Below, in pieces: positions 1-8,586 of a stretch of 64,000 nucleotides of DNA. Position 1 is the first letter of the stretch. Each line of letters starts with the position of its first letter. Location of the stretch: the NCBI RefSeq assembly GCF_042682045.1, contig NZ_JBHUGS010000005.1, forward strand, positions 248,001 to 312,000, read 5' to 3'. A program made the position numbers and the translations under genes. Under the pieces are notes generated by a model. The model did not search any database and was not told the origin of the DNA. It saw nothing but the letters and a program-made list of their open reading frames with translations. The stretch is from Sphingomonas_R arantia. GTDB taxonomy: Bacteria > Pseudomonadota > Alphaproteobacteria > Sphingomonadales > Sphingomonadaceae.

Positions 1-47
1 GTTGGTATCGTGCGCGTCCATCACGCACGCAAAGACTGGCGACCTCG

Positions 48-692
48 TTGAAACGCATCGGTCTCCTCGGCGGATCGTTCAACCCGGCGCATGGCGGGCA
101 CCGCGCGATCAGCCTGTTCGCGATGGCGGCGCTCGGGCTCGACGAGGTCTGGTGGCTCGTCTCCCCCGGCAACCCGCTAAAGCCCGCCACCGGCATGGCG
201 CCGCTCGTCGCCCGTGTGCAGTCCGCTCGCGCCCAGGCCCGCCGCGCCCCCATCCGCCCGACCGCGATCGAACAGGATCTCGGCACGCGCTACACCGTCG
301 ACACCGTCCGCGCGCTCGTCGGGCGTTACCCGAAACACCGCTTCGTCTGGCTGATGGGCGCGGACAATCTGGCGCAGTTCGAACGCTGGCGCGACTGGCG
401 TGGCATCGCCCGCACCCTGCCCATTGCCGTGATCGCGCGTCCGGGGTATGACGCGGGCGCCCTAGCCGGTCCGGCGATGGGTTGGCTGCGGCGTTTCGTC
501 CGACGCGCACGCCATGCGGATCGTTGGACGGAATGGAGTTTCCCGGCGCTCGTGCTGCTGCGCTTTCGCCCAGATCCCCGTTCCGCAACCGCCGTCCGCA
601 CGGCCGCACCGCTTTGGCATGATGTCCATGCCGGACGCCAGGTTCGCGATGCCGTGACGCATCGCATGATCGTGTCCCGTCACCACGTCTAG
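48..692 (+). CDS. nadD: Nicotinate-nucleotide adenylyltransferase
   Basis: Joins nicotinate mononucleotide and ATP to form deamido-NAD in the cytoplasmic NAD pathway. The N terminus has the nucleotidyltransferase motif GGSFNPAHGGH (residues 8-18), and the C-terminal part has SATAVR, matching the family's SxxxxR nucleotide-binding motif. The 214-residue length is normal. The start is TTG at 48; no ATG or GTG lies upstream in frame. A different open frame coming from the left edge ends in a TGA at 49-51, overlapping this TTG, so an upstream gene of unknown identity is probably coupled to it. It is followed by rsfS and rlmH, a widespread order. Confident. Confidence 0.95.
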   Translation: MKRIGLLGGSFNPAHGGHRAISLFAMAALGLDEVWWLVSPGNPLKPATGMAPLVARVQSARAQARRAPIRPTAIEQDLGTRYTVDTVRALVGRYPKHRFVWLMGADNLAQFERWRDWRGIARTLPIAVIARPGYDAGALAGPAMGWLRRFVRRARHADRWTEWSFPALVLLRFRPDPRSATAVRTAAPLWHDVHAGRQVRDAVTHRMIVSRHHV

Positions 693-700
693 GAGGTTTC

Positions 701-1120
701 TTGCCTGCATCCCCCGCCCCGAAGAGTGTCCCGCCCGTCCGTACGCCGGACGAGTCGATCGACGCGCTTCACCGGATCATCCTTGCCTCGCTGGAGGATG
801 ACCAGGCAATCGAGACCGTCTCGATCCCCCTCAGCGGCAAGTCGACGATCGCCGACTATATGGTCGTGACGTCGGGCCGCTCGACGCGTCAGGTCGCGTC
901 GATGGCCGCCAAGCTGGCCGAGCGCGTCAAGGCCGAAACCGGCCGCCCGGCGCGGATCGAGGGCCTGCCGACCGCCGACTGGGTGCTGCTCGATGCGGGC
1001 GACATCATCGTCCACCTGTTCCGGCCGGAGGTGCGCTCCTTCTACAATCTCGAACGGATGTGGGCGTTCGGCGATGCGCCGGCCGTCGCGGGTCCCGTCC
1101 ACGAACCGTTCGAGGACTGA
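701..1120 (+). CDS. rsfS: Ribosomal silencing factor RsfS
   Basis: Binds ribosomal protein L14 and blocks joining of the subunits when nutrients run out (family knowledge). The 139-residue protein shows the DUF143/Iojap core, with ADYMVVTSGRSTRQV near residues 51-65 and DWVLLDAGDIIVHLF, then the typical RSFYNLERMW end. The start is TTG at 701, chosen because a perfect AGGAGG (691-696) sits four bases upstream; this ribosome binding site overlaps the nadD stop codon. A weaker charged N-terminal extension precedes the domain. The stop is followed at once by rlmH in the same reading frame. Confidence 0.95.
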   Translation: MPASPAPKSVPPVRTPDESIDALHRIILASLEDDQAIETVSIPLSGKSTIADYMVVTSGRSTRQVASMAAKLAERVKAETGRPARIEGLPTADWVLLDAGDIIVHLFRPEVRSFYNLERMWAFGDAPAVAGPVHEPFED

Positions 1121-1123
1121 CGC

Positions 1124-1546
1124 CTGCTCCTCCACATTGTCGCGCGCGGCCGGATCGGTCGCGGGCCGGAGGCCGATCTGGTCGATCGCTATCTCGGCCG
1201 CATCGCGGGGCCCACGCGCGTCACCGAACTGCCCGACACCGGCGGCCGCATGCCGCCCCGCGCGCCCGCGACCAAGCTGGTGATGCTGGATGAGAAGGGC
1301 GACCAGACCGGCTCGCTCGCCTTCGCCAACCTGCTCGGCCGCTGGCGCGACGACGGCACGCGCGAATGCCGCTTCCTGATCGGCGCGGCGGACGGTTTCG
1401 ACGATGCGCAGCGTGCCGAGGCAGACCTGCTCATCGCGTTCGGCCGCGCCACCTGGCCCCATTTGCTCGCCCGCGCGATGCTGGCGGAACAGCTGTTCCG
1501 CGCCATGTCGATCCTCGCCAACCACCCCTACCACCGCGAAGGCTGA
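1124..1546 (+). CDS. rlmH: 23S rRNA pseudouridine-1915 N3-methyltransferase (CTG start)
   Basis: SAM-dependent SPOUT methyltransferase acting on helix 69 of 23S rRNA. The coding frame opens right after the rsfS TGA and has no ATG, GTG or TTG before Met43, which would remove the first strand of the domain. CTG at 1124 gives MLLHIVARG, which is what I expect at an RlmH N terminus, and a GAGG (1112-1115) lies eight bases upstream. This yields 140 residues. The SAM loop reads FLIGAADGF where the family usually has FLIGGPDG, and the end has the diagnostic SILANHPYHRE. Function is confident; the CTG start is inference from alignment and spacing, and annotation pipelines may truncate the gene to 1250. 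Confidence 0.9.
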   Translation: MLLHIVARGRIGRGPEADLVDRYLGRIAGPTRVTELPDTGGRMPPRAPATKLVMLDEKGDQTGSLAFANLLGRWRDDGTRECRFLIGAADGFDDAQRAEADLLIAFGRATWPHLLARAMLAEQLFRAMSILANHPYHREG

Positions 1547-1596
1547 TGCCCGCCGCCCGAACCACCGACCGTTCCCCGGCGCAGGCCGGGGCGTAG

Positions 1597-2787
1597 GTGA
1601 CCCGCCACCCCAAGGGCCCCGCCCTCCTCCTCATCACCGCGCTCCTGGCCGCAACCCCCCTCCTCGCCCAGACCGTGGCTGAGGAACGCAAAGCCCTCGC
1701 CCAGGCCCGTGCCGACGCCCGCGCCGCCACCGCCCGCGCCCAGCGTTACGAAAGGGAGGCGACCCAGGCCGAAGGAGCCGCCGCCCGCACCCGTCGCGCC
1801 GCCGCCGCCATCGCCGCACGCATCCAGGCGGCGGAGGCCGACATCGCCGCCGCCCGCGCCCGGATCCAGCTCGTCGACACGCTCCGCGCCCGTCAGCGCA
1901 CAAGACTGGCGACGGTCCAGGCCCCGATTGTCCGGATGGCCGCCGCGCTCCAGACGCTCGCCCGCCGCCCCGCCGCCCTCGCCCTCGTCCAGCCCGGTTC
2001 GATCGACGATGTCGTCCACGTCCGCGCGCTGCTCGCCGCCGGCGTCCCCGCGATCCGCGCCCGCGCCGCCCTCGTCCGCACCGAACTCGCCCGCACCGAA
2101 CAGCTTCGCATCCAGGGCAACCGCGCCGCCGCGGCGCTGGTCGCTGGTCGCGACCGCCTCGCCCGCGAACGCATCGCGCTCGCCCGGGTGGAGGCCGGCC
2201 ACCTCGCCCGCTCCGCCAGCCTGGTCGACACCGCCATGGCCGAACAGGACCGCGCGCTGGCACTGGGCGAGGAAGCGCGCGACATCATGACGCTGATGGA
2301 GGAGATCGACGTCCGCGCCGCCCGCCGCGACCGGCTTGCCGCCCTCCCCGGCCCGATCCCACGCCCGCTTGTCCCCGGCCTCGTCGCCGTGCCGGTGCCC
2401 GAACCCCTGGCGGCCGACCGACCGCCGCCCTACCGGCTGCCCGTCGTCGGGCGCGTGCTCACCGGCTTGGGCGAGGTCTCCGACGCCGGCATCCGCGCGC
2501 GCGGCGTCACGCTGTCCCCCGCCGCGAGGGCGCAGGTCGTCTCGCCCGGGGCAGGCCGGATCGCCTATGCCGGCGGGTTCCGCGGCTATGGCCGGATCGT
2601 CATAGTCGATCATGGCGGCGGCTGGACGACGCTGCTCACCGGCCTCGGCCGCACCGCGGTCATCGCCGGCCAGACGGTCGACGCCGGCAGTCCGCTCGGC
2701 ACCGCGGCCACGACCCGCCCGTCGATCACCGTCGAACTGCGCCACGACGGCCGCCCGGTCGACATCGCCCCGCTGCTGACCGGCTGA
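1597..2787 (+). CDS. EnvC-like murein hydrolase activator
   Basis: Periplasmic coiled-coil protein with a degenerate M23 (LytM) domain. A signal peptide ending near ALLAATPLLAQ (about residue 25) is followed by a long Ala/Arg/Glu-rich coiled coil (about 27-260) and a C-terminal LytM fold (about 290-390). The zinc ligands of active M23 peptidases are missing: GVTLSP stands where HxGxD is expected, as in EnvC, which activates amidases instead of cutting peptidoglycan itself. VELRHDGRPVDIAPLL is a typical EnvC ending. Start GTG at 1597 of 396 codons. Followed by the ctpA-type protease, a common alphaproteobacterial pairing. Which amidase it controls cannot be seen here. Confidence 0.88.
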   Translation: MTRHPKGPALLLITALLAATPLLAQTVAEERKALAQARADARAATARAQRYEREATQAEGAAARTRRAAAAIAARIQAAEADIAAARARIQLVDTLRARQRTRLATVQAPIVRMAAALQTLARRPAALALVQPGSIDDVVHVRALLAAGVPAIRARAALVRTELARTEQLRIQGNRAAAALVAGRDRLARERIALARVEAGHLARSASLVDTAMAEQDRALALGEEARDIMTLMEEIDVRAARRDRLAALPGPIPRPLVPGLVAVPVPEPLAADRPPPYRLPVVGRVLTGLGEVSDAGIRARGVTLSPAARAQVVSPGAGRIAYAGGFRGYGRIVIVDHGGGWTTLLTGLGRTAVIAGQTVDAGSPLGTAATTRPSITVELRHDGRPVDIAPLLTG

Positions 2788-2904
2788 GCGGGACCATTCG
2801 CCCCACCCCGTCAACCCATGGTTCAGCTACGAACGGCGACTATCTCTGTTAACGGCAACCATGTATCCTGCCCGGCAACGTCCGTTCGAAAGCTCCGTCA
2901 CTCC

Positions 2905-4251
2905 ATGACCAAGGCCCTGCTGCGTCCTCTTCTCCTCGTCGGTGCCGTGGCATTGGTGCCCGCGGTCACCGCCGGCATGGCCGCGACCGATGTCCAGACC
3001 TACCGCGAACTCGATCAGTTCATGAACGTGTTCGAACGGGTCCGCGCCGAATATGTCGACAAGGTCGATGACAAGACGCTGATCAAGGGCGCGATCGACG
3101 GCATGCTCGCCAGCCTCGATCCGCACAGCTCCTATCTCGACGCGCGCGATTTCCAGAACATGAAGACGCAGACCGACGGCGAATATGGCGGCCTTGGCCT
3201 CACCGTCGGGATGGAGGACGGCGCCGTGAAGGTGCAGTCCCCGACCGAGGATTCACCCGCCTTCCGCGCCGGGATCAAGTCCGGCGACTATATCACGCAC
3301 CTCGACGGCAACCTGATCTACGGCGGCACGCTCGACGAATCGGTCGACAAGATGCGTGGCGCCCCCGGCAGCAAGGTCCGCCTCACCATCGTCCGCCCCG
3401 GCCGCGACAAGCCGTTCGACGTCACGCTGGTGCGCGAGATCGTAACCGTGAAGCCCGTGAAGTGGGAAGTCCGCAACCGCGTCGGCATCATCAACATCAA
3501 TGCGTTCAGCCGGCTGACCGGCGACGCGGTGCGTTCGGCGCTTGTGTCGATCGACAAGTCCGTCGGCGGCCGTCCGCTCGGCTATGTCATCGATCTGCGC
3601 TCCAACCCCGGCGGCCTGCTCGACCAGTCGATCGAGGTCGCCGACGCCTTCCTCGAACGCGGCGAGATCGTGTCGCAGCGCGGCCGTGAGAAGGCGGACA
3701 TCGAACGCTATTACGCCAAGCCCGGCGACCTGTCGCACGGCCTGCCGATCGTTGTGCTGGTCGACAGCGGCTCCGCATCCGCGGCCGAGATCGTCGCCGG
3801 CGCGCTGCAGGATCAGCACCGCGCCCTCGTCATGGGCGAACGCAGCTTCGGCAAGGGGTCGGTCCAGACACTGCTTCCGCTGTCGGAGGACACCGCGCTG
3901 CGCCTCACCACCGCGCGCTACTTCACCCCGTCCGGCCGCTCGGTGCAGGAGGGCGGGATCGAACCCGACCTCCTCGTGCCGCAGATCAGCGACGCCGATT
4001 TCAAGGAACGCCCGCGCCTGCGCGAGGCCGATCTGCGCCGCCATCTGATCAACGAGGTCAAGGTCGACGACAAGATCCTGGAAGACGACGGCAAGACCGA
4101 TCCGCGCTTCGCCCAGACCGCGGACCAGTTGAAGAAAGCCGGCATCACCGACTTCCAGCTCGACTACGCCATCCGCACCGTCTCCCGCCTCGCCACGCCC
4201 GCCGCGACGGCGGCGCTGGCCGCCCGTCCGACGAGGACCGCAGCGAAGTGA
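2905..4251 (+). CDS. Carboxy-terminal processing protease, S41 family
   Basis: Tail-specific serine protease of the CtpA type, expected in the periplasm. From the ATG at 2905 the protein starts with a signal peptide or anchor (MTKALLRPLLLVGAVALVPA), then a PDZ domain (about 85-175, with GLGLTV), then the S41 fold. The catalytic dyad is seen as Ser292 in DSGSASAAE and Lys317 in FGKGSVQ. The C-terminal DIL/Asp-rich tail is usual. An in-frame ATG at 2818 would add 29 residues ahead of the signal peptide, so I prefer 2905, giving 448 residues. It lies directly downstream of the EnvC-like gene, and the two probably act together in cell-wall turnover. Confidence 0.92.
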   Translation: MTKALLRPLLLVGAVALVPAVTAGMAATDVQTYRELDQFMNVFERVRAEYVDKVDDKTLIKGAIDGMLASLDPHSSYLDARDFQNMKTQTDGEYGGLGLTVGMEDGAVKVQSPTEDSPAFRAGIKSGDYITHLDGNLIYGGTLDESVDKMRGAPGSKVRLTIVRPGRDKPFDVTLVREIVTVKPVKWEVRNRVGIININAFSRLTGDAVRSALVSIDKSVGGRPLGYVIDLRSNPGGLLDQSIEVADAFLERGEIVSQRGREKADIERYYAKPGDLSHGLPIVVLVDSGSASAAEIVAGALQDQHRALVMGERSFGKGSVQTLLPLSEDTALRLTTARYFTPSGRSVQEGGIEPDLLVPQISDADFKERPRLREADLRRHLINEVKVDDKILEDDGKTDPRFAQTADQLKKAGITDFQLDYAIRTVSRLATPAATAALAARPTRTAAK

Positions 4252-4287
4252 CGCAGGGGCGCTCCTCTGGGCGAACACCGGATCGCT

Positions 4288-4477
4288 CCCCGGCGAAGGC
4301 CGGGGCCTTGACGCCACCGCTTCACCTAGGCCCCGGCCTCCGCCGGGGAACGCGACGCCCGTCCCACAAAACTCCGTATCCCGGCGGATGCCGGGATCCA
4401 GCTAAGTCGCACACGACAACGCCCGAACTTCACACGCAACGCATCACGCCCATCTGGATCCCCGCATCCGCGGGGAT
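4288..4477. repeat. Cluster of four palindromic repeats between ctpA-type gene and dsbB
   Basis: The 241-bp gap holds four short perfect hairpins: CCCCGGCGAAGGCCGGGG at 4288-4305, an inverted relative at 4331-4348, an ATCCCGGC/GCCGGGAT hairpin at 4378-4397 and ATCCCCGC/GCGGGGAT at 4458-4477. The same two families recur at 12924-13080, and a decayed copy lies at about 1575-1590. They look like REP-type dispersed repeats and may also stop transcription; no T-tract follows them. No gene is seen in this gap. Confidence 0.85.
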
Positions 4478-4492
4478 ACGTGGTGCAAGCGC

Positions 4493-4975
4493 ATGACCCC
4501 CACCCGCCCCCTAAGCCAAGCCCGCACCCTGGCCCTCCTCGTCCCAGCCATCGCCCTCACCGGCGCGCTCGGCTCGCAGTACATCGGCCACCTCTACCCC
4601 TGCGAAATGTGCCACTGGCAACGCTGGCCGCACTACGCCGCACTCGCCCTCGCGTTGACAGCCTTCGCGACCCGAGACAGCAAAGCCACCCGCCCGCTCG
4701 TCCTCCTCGCCGCGCTCGCGATCTTCATCTCCGGCGCGATCGGCGTCTTCCATGCCGGCGTCGAATATCGCTGGTGGGAAGGCTTCACGACCTGCACCGG
4801 CCTGCCCAACGGTGCGGCCGGCGGCGACATCATGGCGCAGATCCTCGCCGCGCCGATCGTGCGCTGCGATCAGGCCCAGTGGACGCTCGGCGGTATTTCG
4901 CTCGCCGGGTTCAACGCACTCCTTTCCATTCCCGCCGCCATCGCCATCTGGGTGTTATGCCTGAAGCAACGCTGA
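4493..4975 (+). CDS. dsbB: Disulfide bond formation protein DsbB
   Basis: Inner-membrane quinone reductase that reoxidises DsbA. The 160-residue protein has four predicted membrane helices. The quinone-linked pair is Cys37/Cys40 in PCEMC after helix 1, and the periplasmic pair that attacks DsbA is Cys101 and Cys125, in the loop between helices 3 and 4. No dsbA is in the window. Its last 19 bases overlap the start of coq7, suggesting coupled translation of two genes tied to the quinone pool. Confidence 0.93.
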   Translation: MTPTRPLSQARTLALLVPAIALTGALGSQYIGHLYPCEMCHWQRWPHYAALALALTAFATRDSKATRPLVLLAALAIFISGAIGVFHAGVEYRWWEGFTTCTGLPNGAAGGDIMAQILAAPIVRCDQAQWTLGGISLAGFNALLSIPAAIAIWVLCLKQR

Positions 4976-5541
4976 TCCCCGCCGCCCCGCCCGCCACCGC
5001 GACGCCGCTTCCCGCGGCGCCCAAACGGCCGCCCGCCGCGCATGATTCGATGGTCCGCGTCGATCAGGCCGGCGAATATGGCGCCACGCGCATCTATGCC
5101 GGCCAGCTTGCCGTCATGGGCGATCGCGGCCGCGCCTCGCGCCTGATCGCCCGCATGGCCGCGCAGGAGGAACGCCACCGCGCGATCTTCGACCGGATGA
5201 TCGTCGATCGCGGCGTCCGGCCCACCTTGCTCCACCCGATCTGGAACGTCGCCGGGTTCGCGCTCGGTGCCGCGACCGCGCTTATCGGTCCAAAGGCCGC
5301 CATGGCCTGCACCGCCGCGGTCGAAACCGAAATCGACATCCATTACGAGGACCAGCGCCAGGCGATCGGCGACACCGACCCCGAACTCGGCGCCATCGTC
5401 GCGGAGTTCCAGGCCGAGGAAGTCGAGCACCGCGAAATCGCGCTGGCGGAGGGGGCGGAGGACGCATTCGGCTACCCCGTCATGTCGGCGCTCATCCGCT
5501 TCGGCTGCCGCGTTGCGATCGCCACGTCGAAGCGGATCTGA
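4957..5541 (+). CDS. coq7: Demethoxyubiquinone hydroxylase, COQ7 family
   Basis: Di-iron monooxygenase for the last ring hydroxylation of ubiquinone. From ATG at 4957 the protein is 194 residues. Iron ligands are visible as Glu40 (GEYGA), Glu71 and His74 (EERH), Glu123 (VETEID), then Glu155 and His158 (EEVEH), the ferritin-like pattern of the family. A disordered Ala/Pro segment of about 27 residues precedes the domain. The start was chosen because the frame further upstream is only an overlap with dsbB and carries no domain sequence. Confidence 0.93.
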   Translation: MPEATLIPAAPPATATPLPAAPKRPPAAHDSMVRVDQAGEYGATRIYAGQLAVMGDRGRASRLIARMAAQEERHRAIFDRMIVDRGVRPTLLHPIWNVAGFALGAATALIGPKAAMACTAAVETEIDIHYEDQRQAIGDTDPELGAIVAEFQAEEVEHREIALAEGAEDAFGYPVMSALIRFGCRVAIATSKRI

Positions 5542-5601
5542 CCGGACGCATCCCCCCGTGCGCCCGTGCGTTCGGACCAAGATAGAACAGAGGTACACGA
5601 C

Positions 5602-5985
5602 ATGCGCGCATCCTTCCTCCTCGCCGCCGGGCTGCTCTCGGGCCTCGCCGGCATCGCCGCCCCCGCGGCGGCGCAGACGCGCGGCACCGTCATCACCATC
5701 TTCGGCAACGACAAATGCCCGGTCAGCAACGGCGAACAGACCAACATCTGCGTCCGCGCACCCGAGTCCGAGCGGTTCCGTATCCCCGAGACGCTGCGAT
5801 CGAGCAACGACGCCGCCCCGACCGCGCAGAAGCGCGTCGACGCCGCCCGCGCGGTCGACAACAGCACGATCGGCACCTGCTCCGCATCCGGCCCCGGCGG
5901 CATGATCGGCTGCCAGCGCGAGGAATTCGCCAAGGCACGCGCCGAGCGCAAGGCCGCCAAAGCCGCCGTTCCCGTCATCGAATGA
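5602..5985 (+). CDS. Small secreted protein of unknown function
   Basis: A 127-residue protein with a clear signal peptide (MRASFLLAAGLLSGLAGIAA, cleavage near AAAQ at about residue 25) and a mature part with four cysteines, including CPVSNGEQTNIC and the GTCSASGPGGMIGC segment. An AGAGG (5589-5593) eight bases before ATG 5602 supports this start. I do not recognise a named domain; similar short secreted proteins are common in sphingomonads. It lies between coq7 and the iron-uptake cluster, and nothing in the sequence ties it to either. Confidence 0.8.
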   Translation: MRASFLLAAGLLSGLAGIAAPAAAQTRGTVITIFGNDKCPVSNGEQTNICVRAPESERFRIPETLRSSNDAAPTAQKRVDAARAVDNSTIGTCSASGPGGMIGCQREEFAKARAERKAAKAAVPVIE

Positions 5986-6015
5986 CGCCTAGTCGCTTCT
6001 CATTCGCAATAGCGA

Positions 6016-6044
6016 TTGACTCGATTGCGAGTCAGTCGCATTAG
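6016..6044 (+). promoter_or_regulatory. Candidate promoter and operator of the TonB receptor operon
   Basis: TTGACT (6016-6021) and a weaker CATTAG (6039-6044) sit 17 bases apart. The spacer holds the perfect palindrome TGACTCGATTGCGAGTCA (6017-6034), overlapped by TGCGA-N5-TCGCA (6026-6040). Such inverted repeats over the core promoter fit a repressor site, and iron control would suit the downstream genes. It does not match the classic Fur box well, so the regulator is unknown. Inference from position and symmetry. Confidence 0.45.
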
Positions 6045-6086
6045 CTTCCCCGGGAGCCGGAACCAACCGGCTGGGGAGAAGCAACT

Positions 6087-8576
6087 TTGTCCGACGTCGC
6101 CACCACCGCCGCGCCTATCCGCCCGGCCATGTTCCTCGCGCTTGGCTGCGTCGGCTTCATCGCCTCCGCCCCCGCCTGGGCCGCCGATACGGACGGCGCG
6201 AAGGACGACGGTGCGTCTGACATCCTGGTGAACGGCGTCCGTGAAAAGCCCAAGCTCATCTCCCCCAAGGCGGTCGCCGACCTGATCGACACGCCGCGCT
6301 CGATCGTCGTGATCGACAAGGAAACGATCCGCGAAACCGGCTCCGCCTCGCTGGTCGAGGCACTCCGCACCGTCCCCGGCATCACCTTCGGCGCGGCGGA
6401 GGGCGGCAACCCGATCGGCGATCGCCCCTTCATCCGCGGGTTCGACAGCCAGGGCTCGACCTATCTCGACGGCGTCCGCGATATCGGCGCGCAGAACCGC
6501 GAGGTGTTCGCGGTCGAACAGATCCAGGTTGTGCGCGGGTCGGACAGCACGCTCGGCGGCCGCGGTTCCGCCGGCGGCTCGCTCAACATCGTGTCCAAAC
6601 TGCCCGAAGCGCGCACCTTCGCCACCGCGGACCTGAGCTTCGGCACCGCCGACTACAAGCGCACCGTCGCCGACCTCAACTACCAGTTGTCCGACACCGT
6701 CGCGGTCCGGCTGAACGGCCTCTGGCACGATCAGGACGTCGCCGGCCGCGACGCGATCTACAGCAAGCGCTGGGGGGTCGCGCCGTCGATCACCATCGGC
6801 CTCGGCACGCCGACCCGACTGACCGCCAGCTACTACCATCTCGAAAGCGACGAGCTGCCCGACAGCGGCATCCCGTTCCTTTACACGATCGGCAACACGC
6901 CCAAACTCGGCACCCATTATTCCGAGCCCGCGGTTGGCGCGATCACCACCATCGCCGGCACCACCGGTACGGTCGACCGCGACACCTATTACGGGCTGAA
7001 AGACCGCGATTTCCGCGACGCCACCACCGACCAGGCCACGCTCCGCGTCGAACATGATTTCGGTGGCATCACGCTGCGCAACTCGTCGCGGTTCAGCCAC
7101 AGCGCGCAAAGCTACATCTTCACCATGCCCGACGACAGCCAGGGCAATGTCTACGGCACCAACGCCGCCAGCCCCGCCACCGCGGGCGGCCAGGTCTGGC
7201 GCCGCGCCAACACGCGCTTCGGCTCGACCGACTCGATCATCAACCAGACCGACCTGTACGGCACGCTCTCTACCGGCACGATCAAGCACAGCTTCGCGGT
7301 CGGCACCGAGGTGTCGTGGGAAAAGGCCGTCCGCGGCGCCTACATCCTGTCCGACGGCCGCAACGGCAGCCCGCGGTGCAGCGCGCTCGGCGTCGCACGC
7401 TACACCTGCACCAGCGCCTTCACGCCCAACCCGAACGACCCGTTCGTCAACTACAGCACCGACACCGCCGTCGGCGTGCCGACCGCGATCACCAAGGGCC
7501 TGCCGATTACCCGGACGCAGAACGACGCCCGCACCATCGCGGCCTACGGCTTCGACTCGATCACGCTCACCGACGCGCTGATCCTAAACCTCGGGCTGCG
7601 CTACGACGACTTCCACATCGAATCGCAACCCGGCCTCGGCGCCACGTCGACCGGCCCGCGCTACCGCCTGACCCGCGACGACGAACTGCTCAACGGCCAG
7701 GTCGGCCTCGTCTTCAAACCGACCGCGCACAGCAGCCTCTACGCCTCGTTCGCCACCGCCGCGACGCCGCCGAACAGCCTGCTTGGCGAGGGCGCCGAAC
7801 AGAACGGCATCGCCGCCGCCGCGGGCACCGCGGCGGACCAGATCGCCGCCGCCACGCTCCTGCTCGACGCGCTGAAGGTCGAAAAGACCAAGTCCTACGA
7901 GGTCGGCGCAAAGGTCGATCTGTTCGGCGACCGGCTCTCGCTCACCGCCGCCGCGTTCCGCACCGAGACCAAGAACGCCCGCGCCACCAGCGACGCCGGC
8001 ACCGTCACCTTCATCGGCGAACGGCGGATCGAGGGCGTCGAACTGGGCGCGAACGGCACGATCCTGCCCGGCTGGACGGTCACCGGCGGCTACACTTATC
8101 TCGATGCGCAGATCGTCGACGGCGGCTTCTCCACGCTCACCGCCGCCGCGGTCGGGGCACAGGCCGCCAAGACCGTCAGCGTCGTGTCGGTCAACACCGG
8201 CCGCCGCTTCCCGCAGACCGCCAAGCACAGCGCCACGCTCTGGACCAACTGGCAGGCGACCCCCGCGTTCAGCATCGGCGGCGGCGGCTTCTACACCAGC
8301 CGCGTGATCGGCGGCTATTCCGACAACCGCAGCGCGGTCCAGGACGCGGCCGGCGTCGTCACCGTGATCCCCGCGACCAAGACGCTGATCCGCTCGGTCC
8401 CCGGCTACTGGCGGTTCGACGCGCGCGCTGCCTACCGGTTCAGCAACGCGATCGAACTGGCGGTCAACGTCCAGAACCTAACCGACAAAACCTATTTCAA
8501 CCAGGTCTATACCGCCCACTATGCCGGCATCGCCCCCGGCCGCTCCGCCTTCGCCACGCTCAGCCTGAAATACTGA
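6087..8576 (+). CDS. TonB-dependent catecholate siderophore receptor
   Basis: Outer-membrane gated channel for a ferric chelate, resembling the Fiu/BfrA group. The 829-residue protein has a signal peptide (cleavage after AWA, about residue 32), a TonB box region (SDILVNGVRE), a plug domain (about 60-170 with RGFDSQGSTYLDGVRD and EQIQVVRGSDS) and a 22-strand-type barrel ending in aromatic FATLSLKY. Start is TTG 6087, with GGGGAGAA (6073-6080) six bases upstream. The Sel1 and PiuC-like genes follow closely, a known iron-uptake arrangement. Substrate is inferred from family, not shown. Confidence 0.9.
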   Translation: MSDVATTAAPIRPAMFLALGCVGFIASAPAWAADTDGAKDDGASDILVNGVREKPKLISPKAVADLIDTPRSIVVIDKETIRETGSASLVEALRTVPGITFGAAEGGNPIGDRPFIRGFDSQGSTYLDGVRDIGAQNREVFAVEQIQVVRGSDSTLGGRGSAGGSLNIVSKLPEARTFATADLSFGTADYKRTVADLNYQLSDTVAVRLNGLWHDQDVAGRDAIYSKRWGVAPSITIGLGTPTRLTASYYHLESDELPDSGIPFLYTIGNTPKLGTHYSEPAVGAITTIAGTTGTVDRDTYYGLKDRDFRDATTDQATLRVEHDFGGITLRNSSRFSHSAQSYIFTMPDDSQGNVYGTNAASPATAGGQVWRRANTRFGSTDSIINQTDLYGTLSTGTIKHSFAVGTEVSWEKAVRGAYILSDGRNGSPRCSALGVARYTCTSAFTPNPNDPFVNYSTDTAVGVPTAITKGLPITRTQNDARTIAAYGFDSITLTDALILNLGLRYDDFHIESQPGLGATSTGPRYRLTRDDELLNGQVGLVFKPTAHSSLYASFATAATPPNSLLGEGAEQNGIAAAAGTAADQIAAATLLLDALKVEKTKSYEVGAKVDLFGDRLSLTAAAFRTETKNARATSDAGTVTFIGERRIEGVELGANGTILPGWTVTGGYTYLDAQIVDGGFSTLTAAAVGAQAAKTVSVVSVNTGRRFPQTAKHSATLWTNWQATPAFSIGGGGFYTSRVIGGYSDNRSAVQDAAGVVTVIPATKTLIRSVPGYWRFDARAAYRFSNAIELAVNVQNLTDKTYFNQVYTAHYAGIAPGRSAFATLSLKY

Positions 8577-8586
8577 GCGCCGCCCG

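Noticed and set aside
1..51. Possible 3' end of an upstream gene (frame 1, ending in TGA at 49-51)
   Set aside because: The TTGA overlap with nadD fits a coupled gene, but 16 codons are too few to name it, and they match no end that I know.
1528..2814. Long open frame on the minus strand opposite the EnvC-like gene
   Set aside because: It is Gly/Arg/Ala-rich without any domain, and GC-rich codons of the real gene keep the opposite strand open. Similar antisense frames (for example 23284-24624 and 26945-29047 on the plus strand) were left out for the same reason.
6011..6046. Classic Fur box before the TonB receptor
   Set aside because: The palindrome is GC-rich and does not resemble GATAATGATAATCATTATC; it is kept only as a candidate operator for an unknown regulator.
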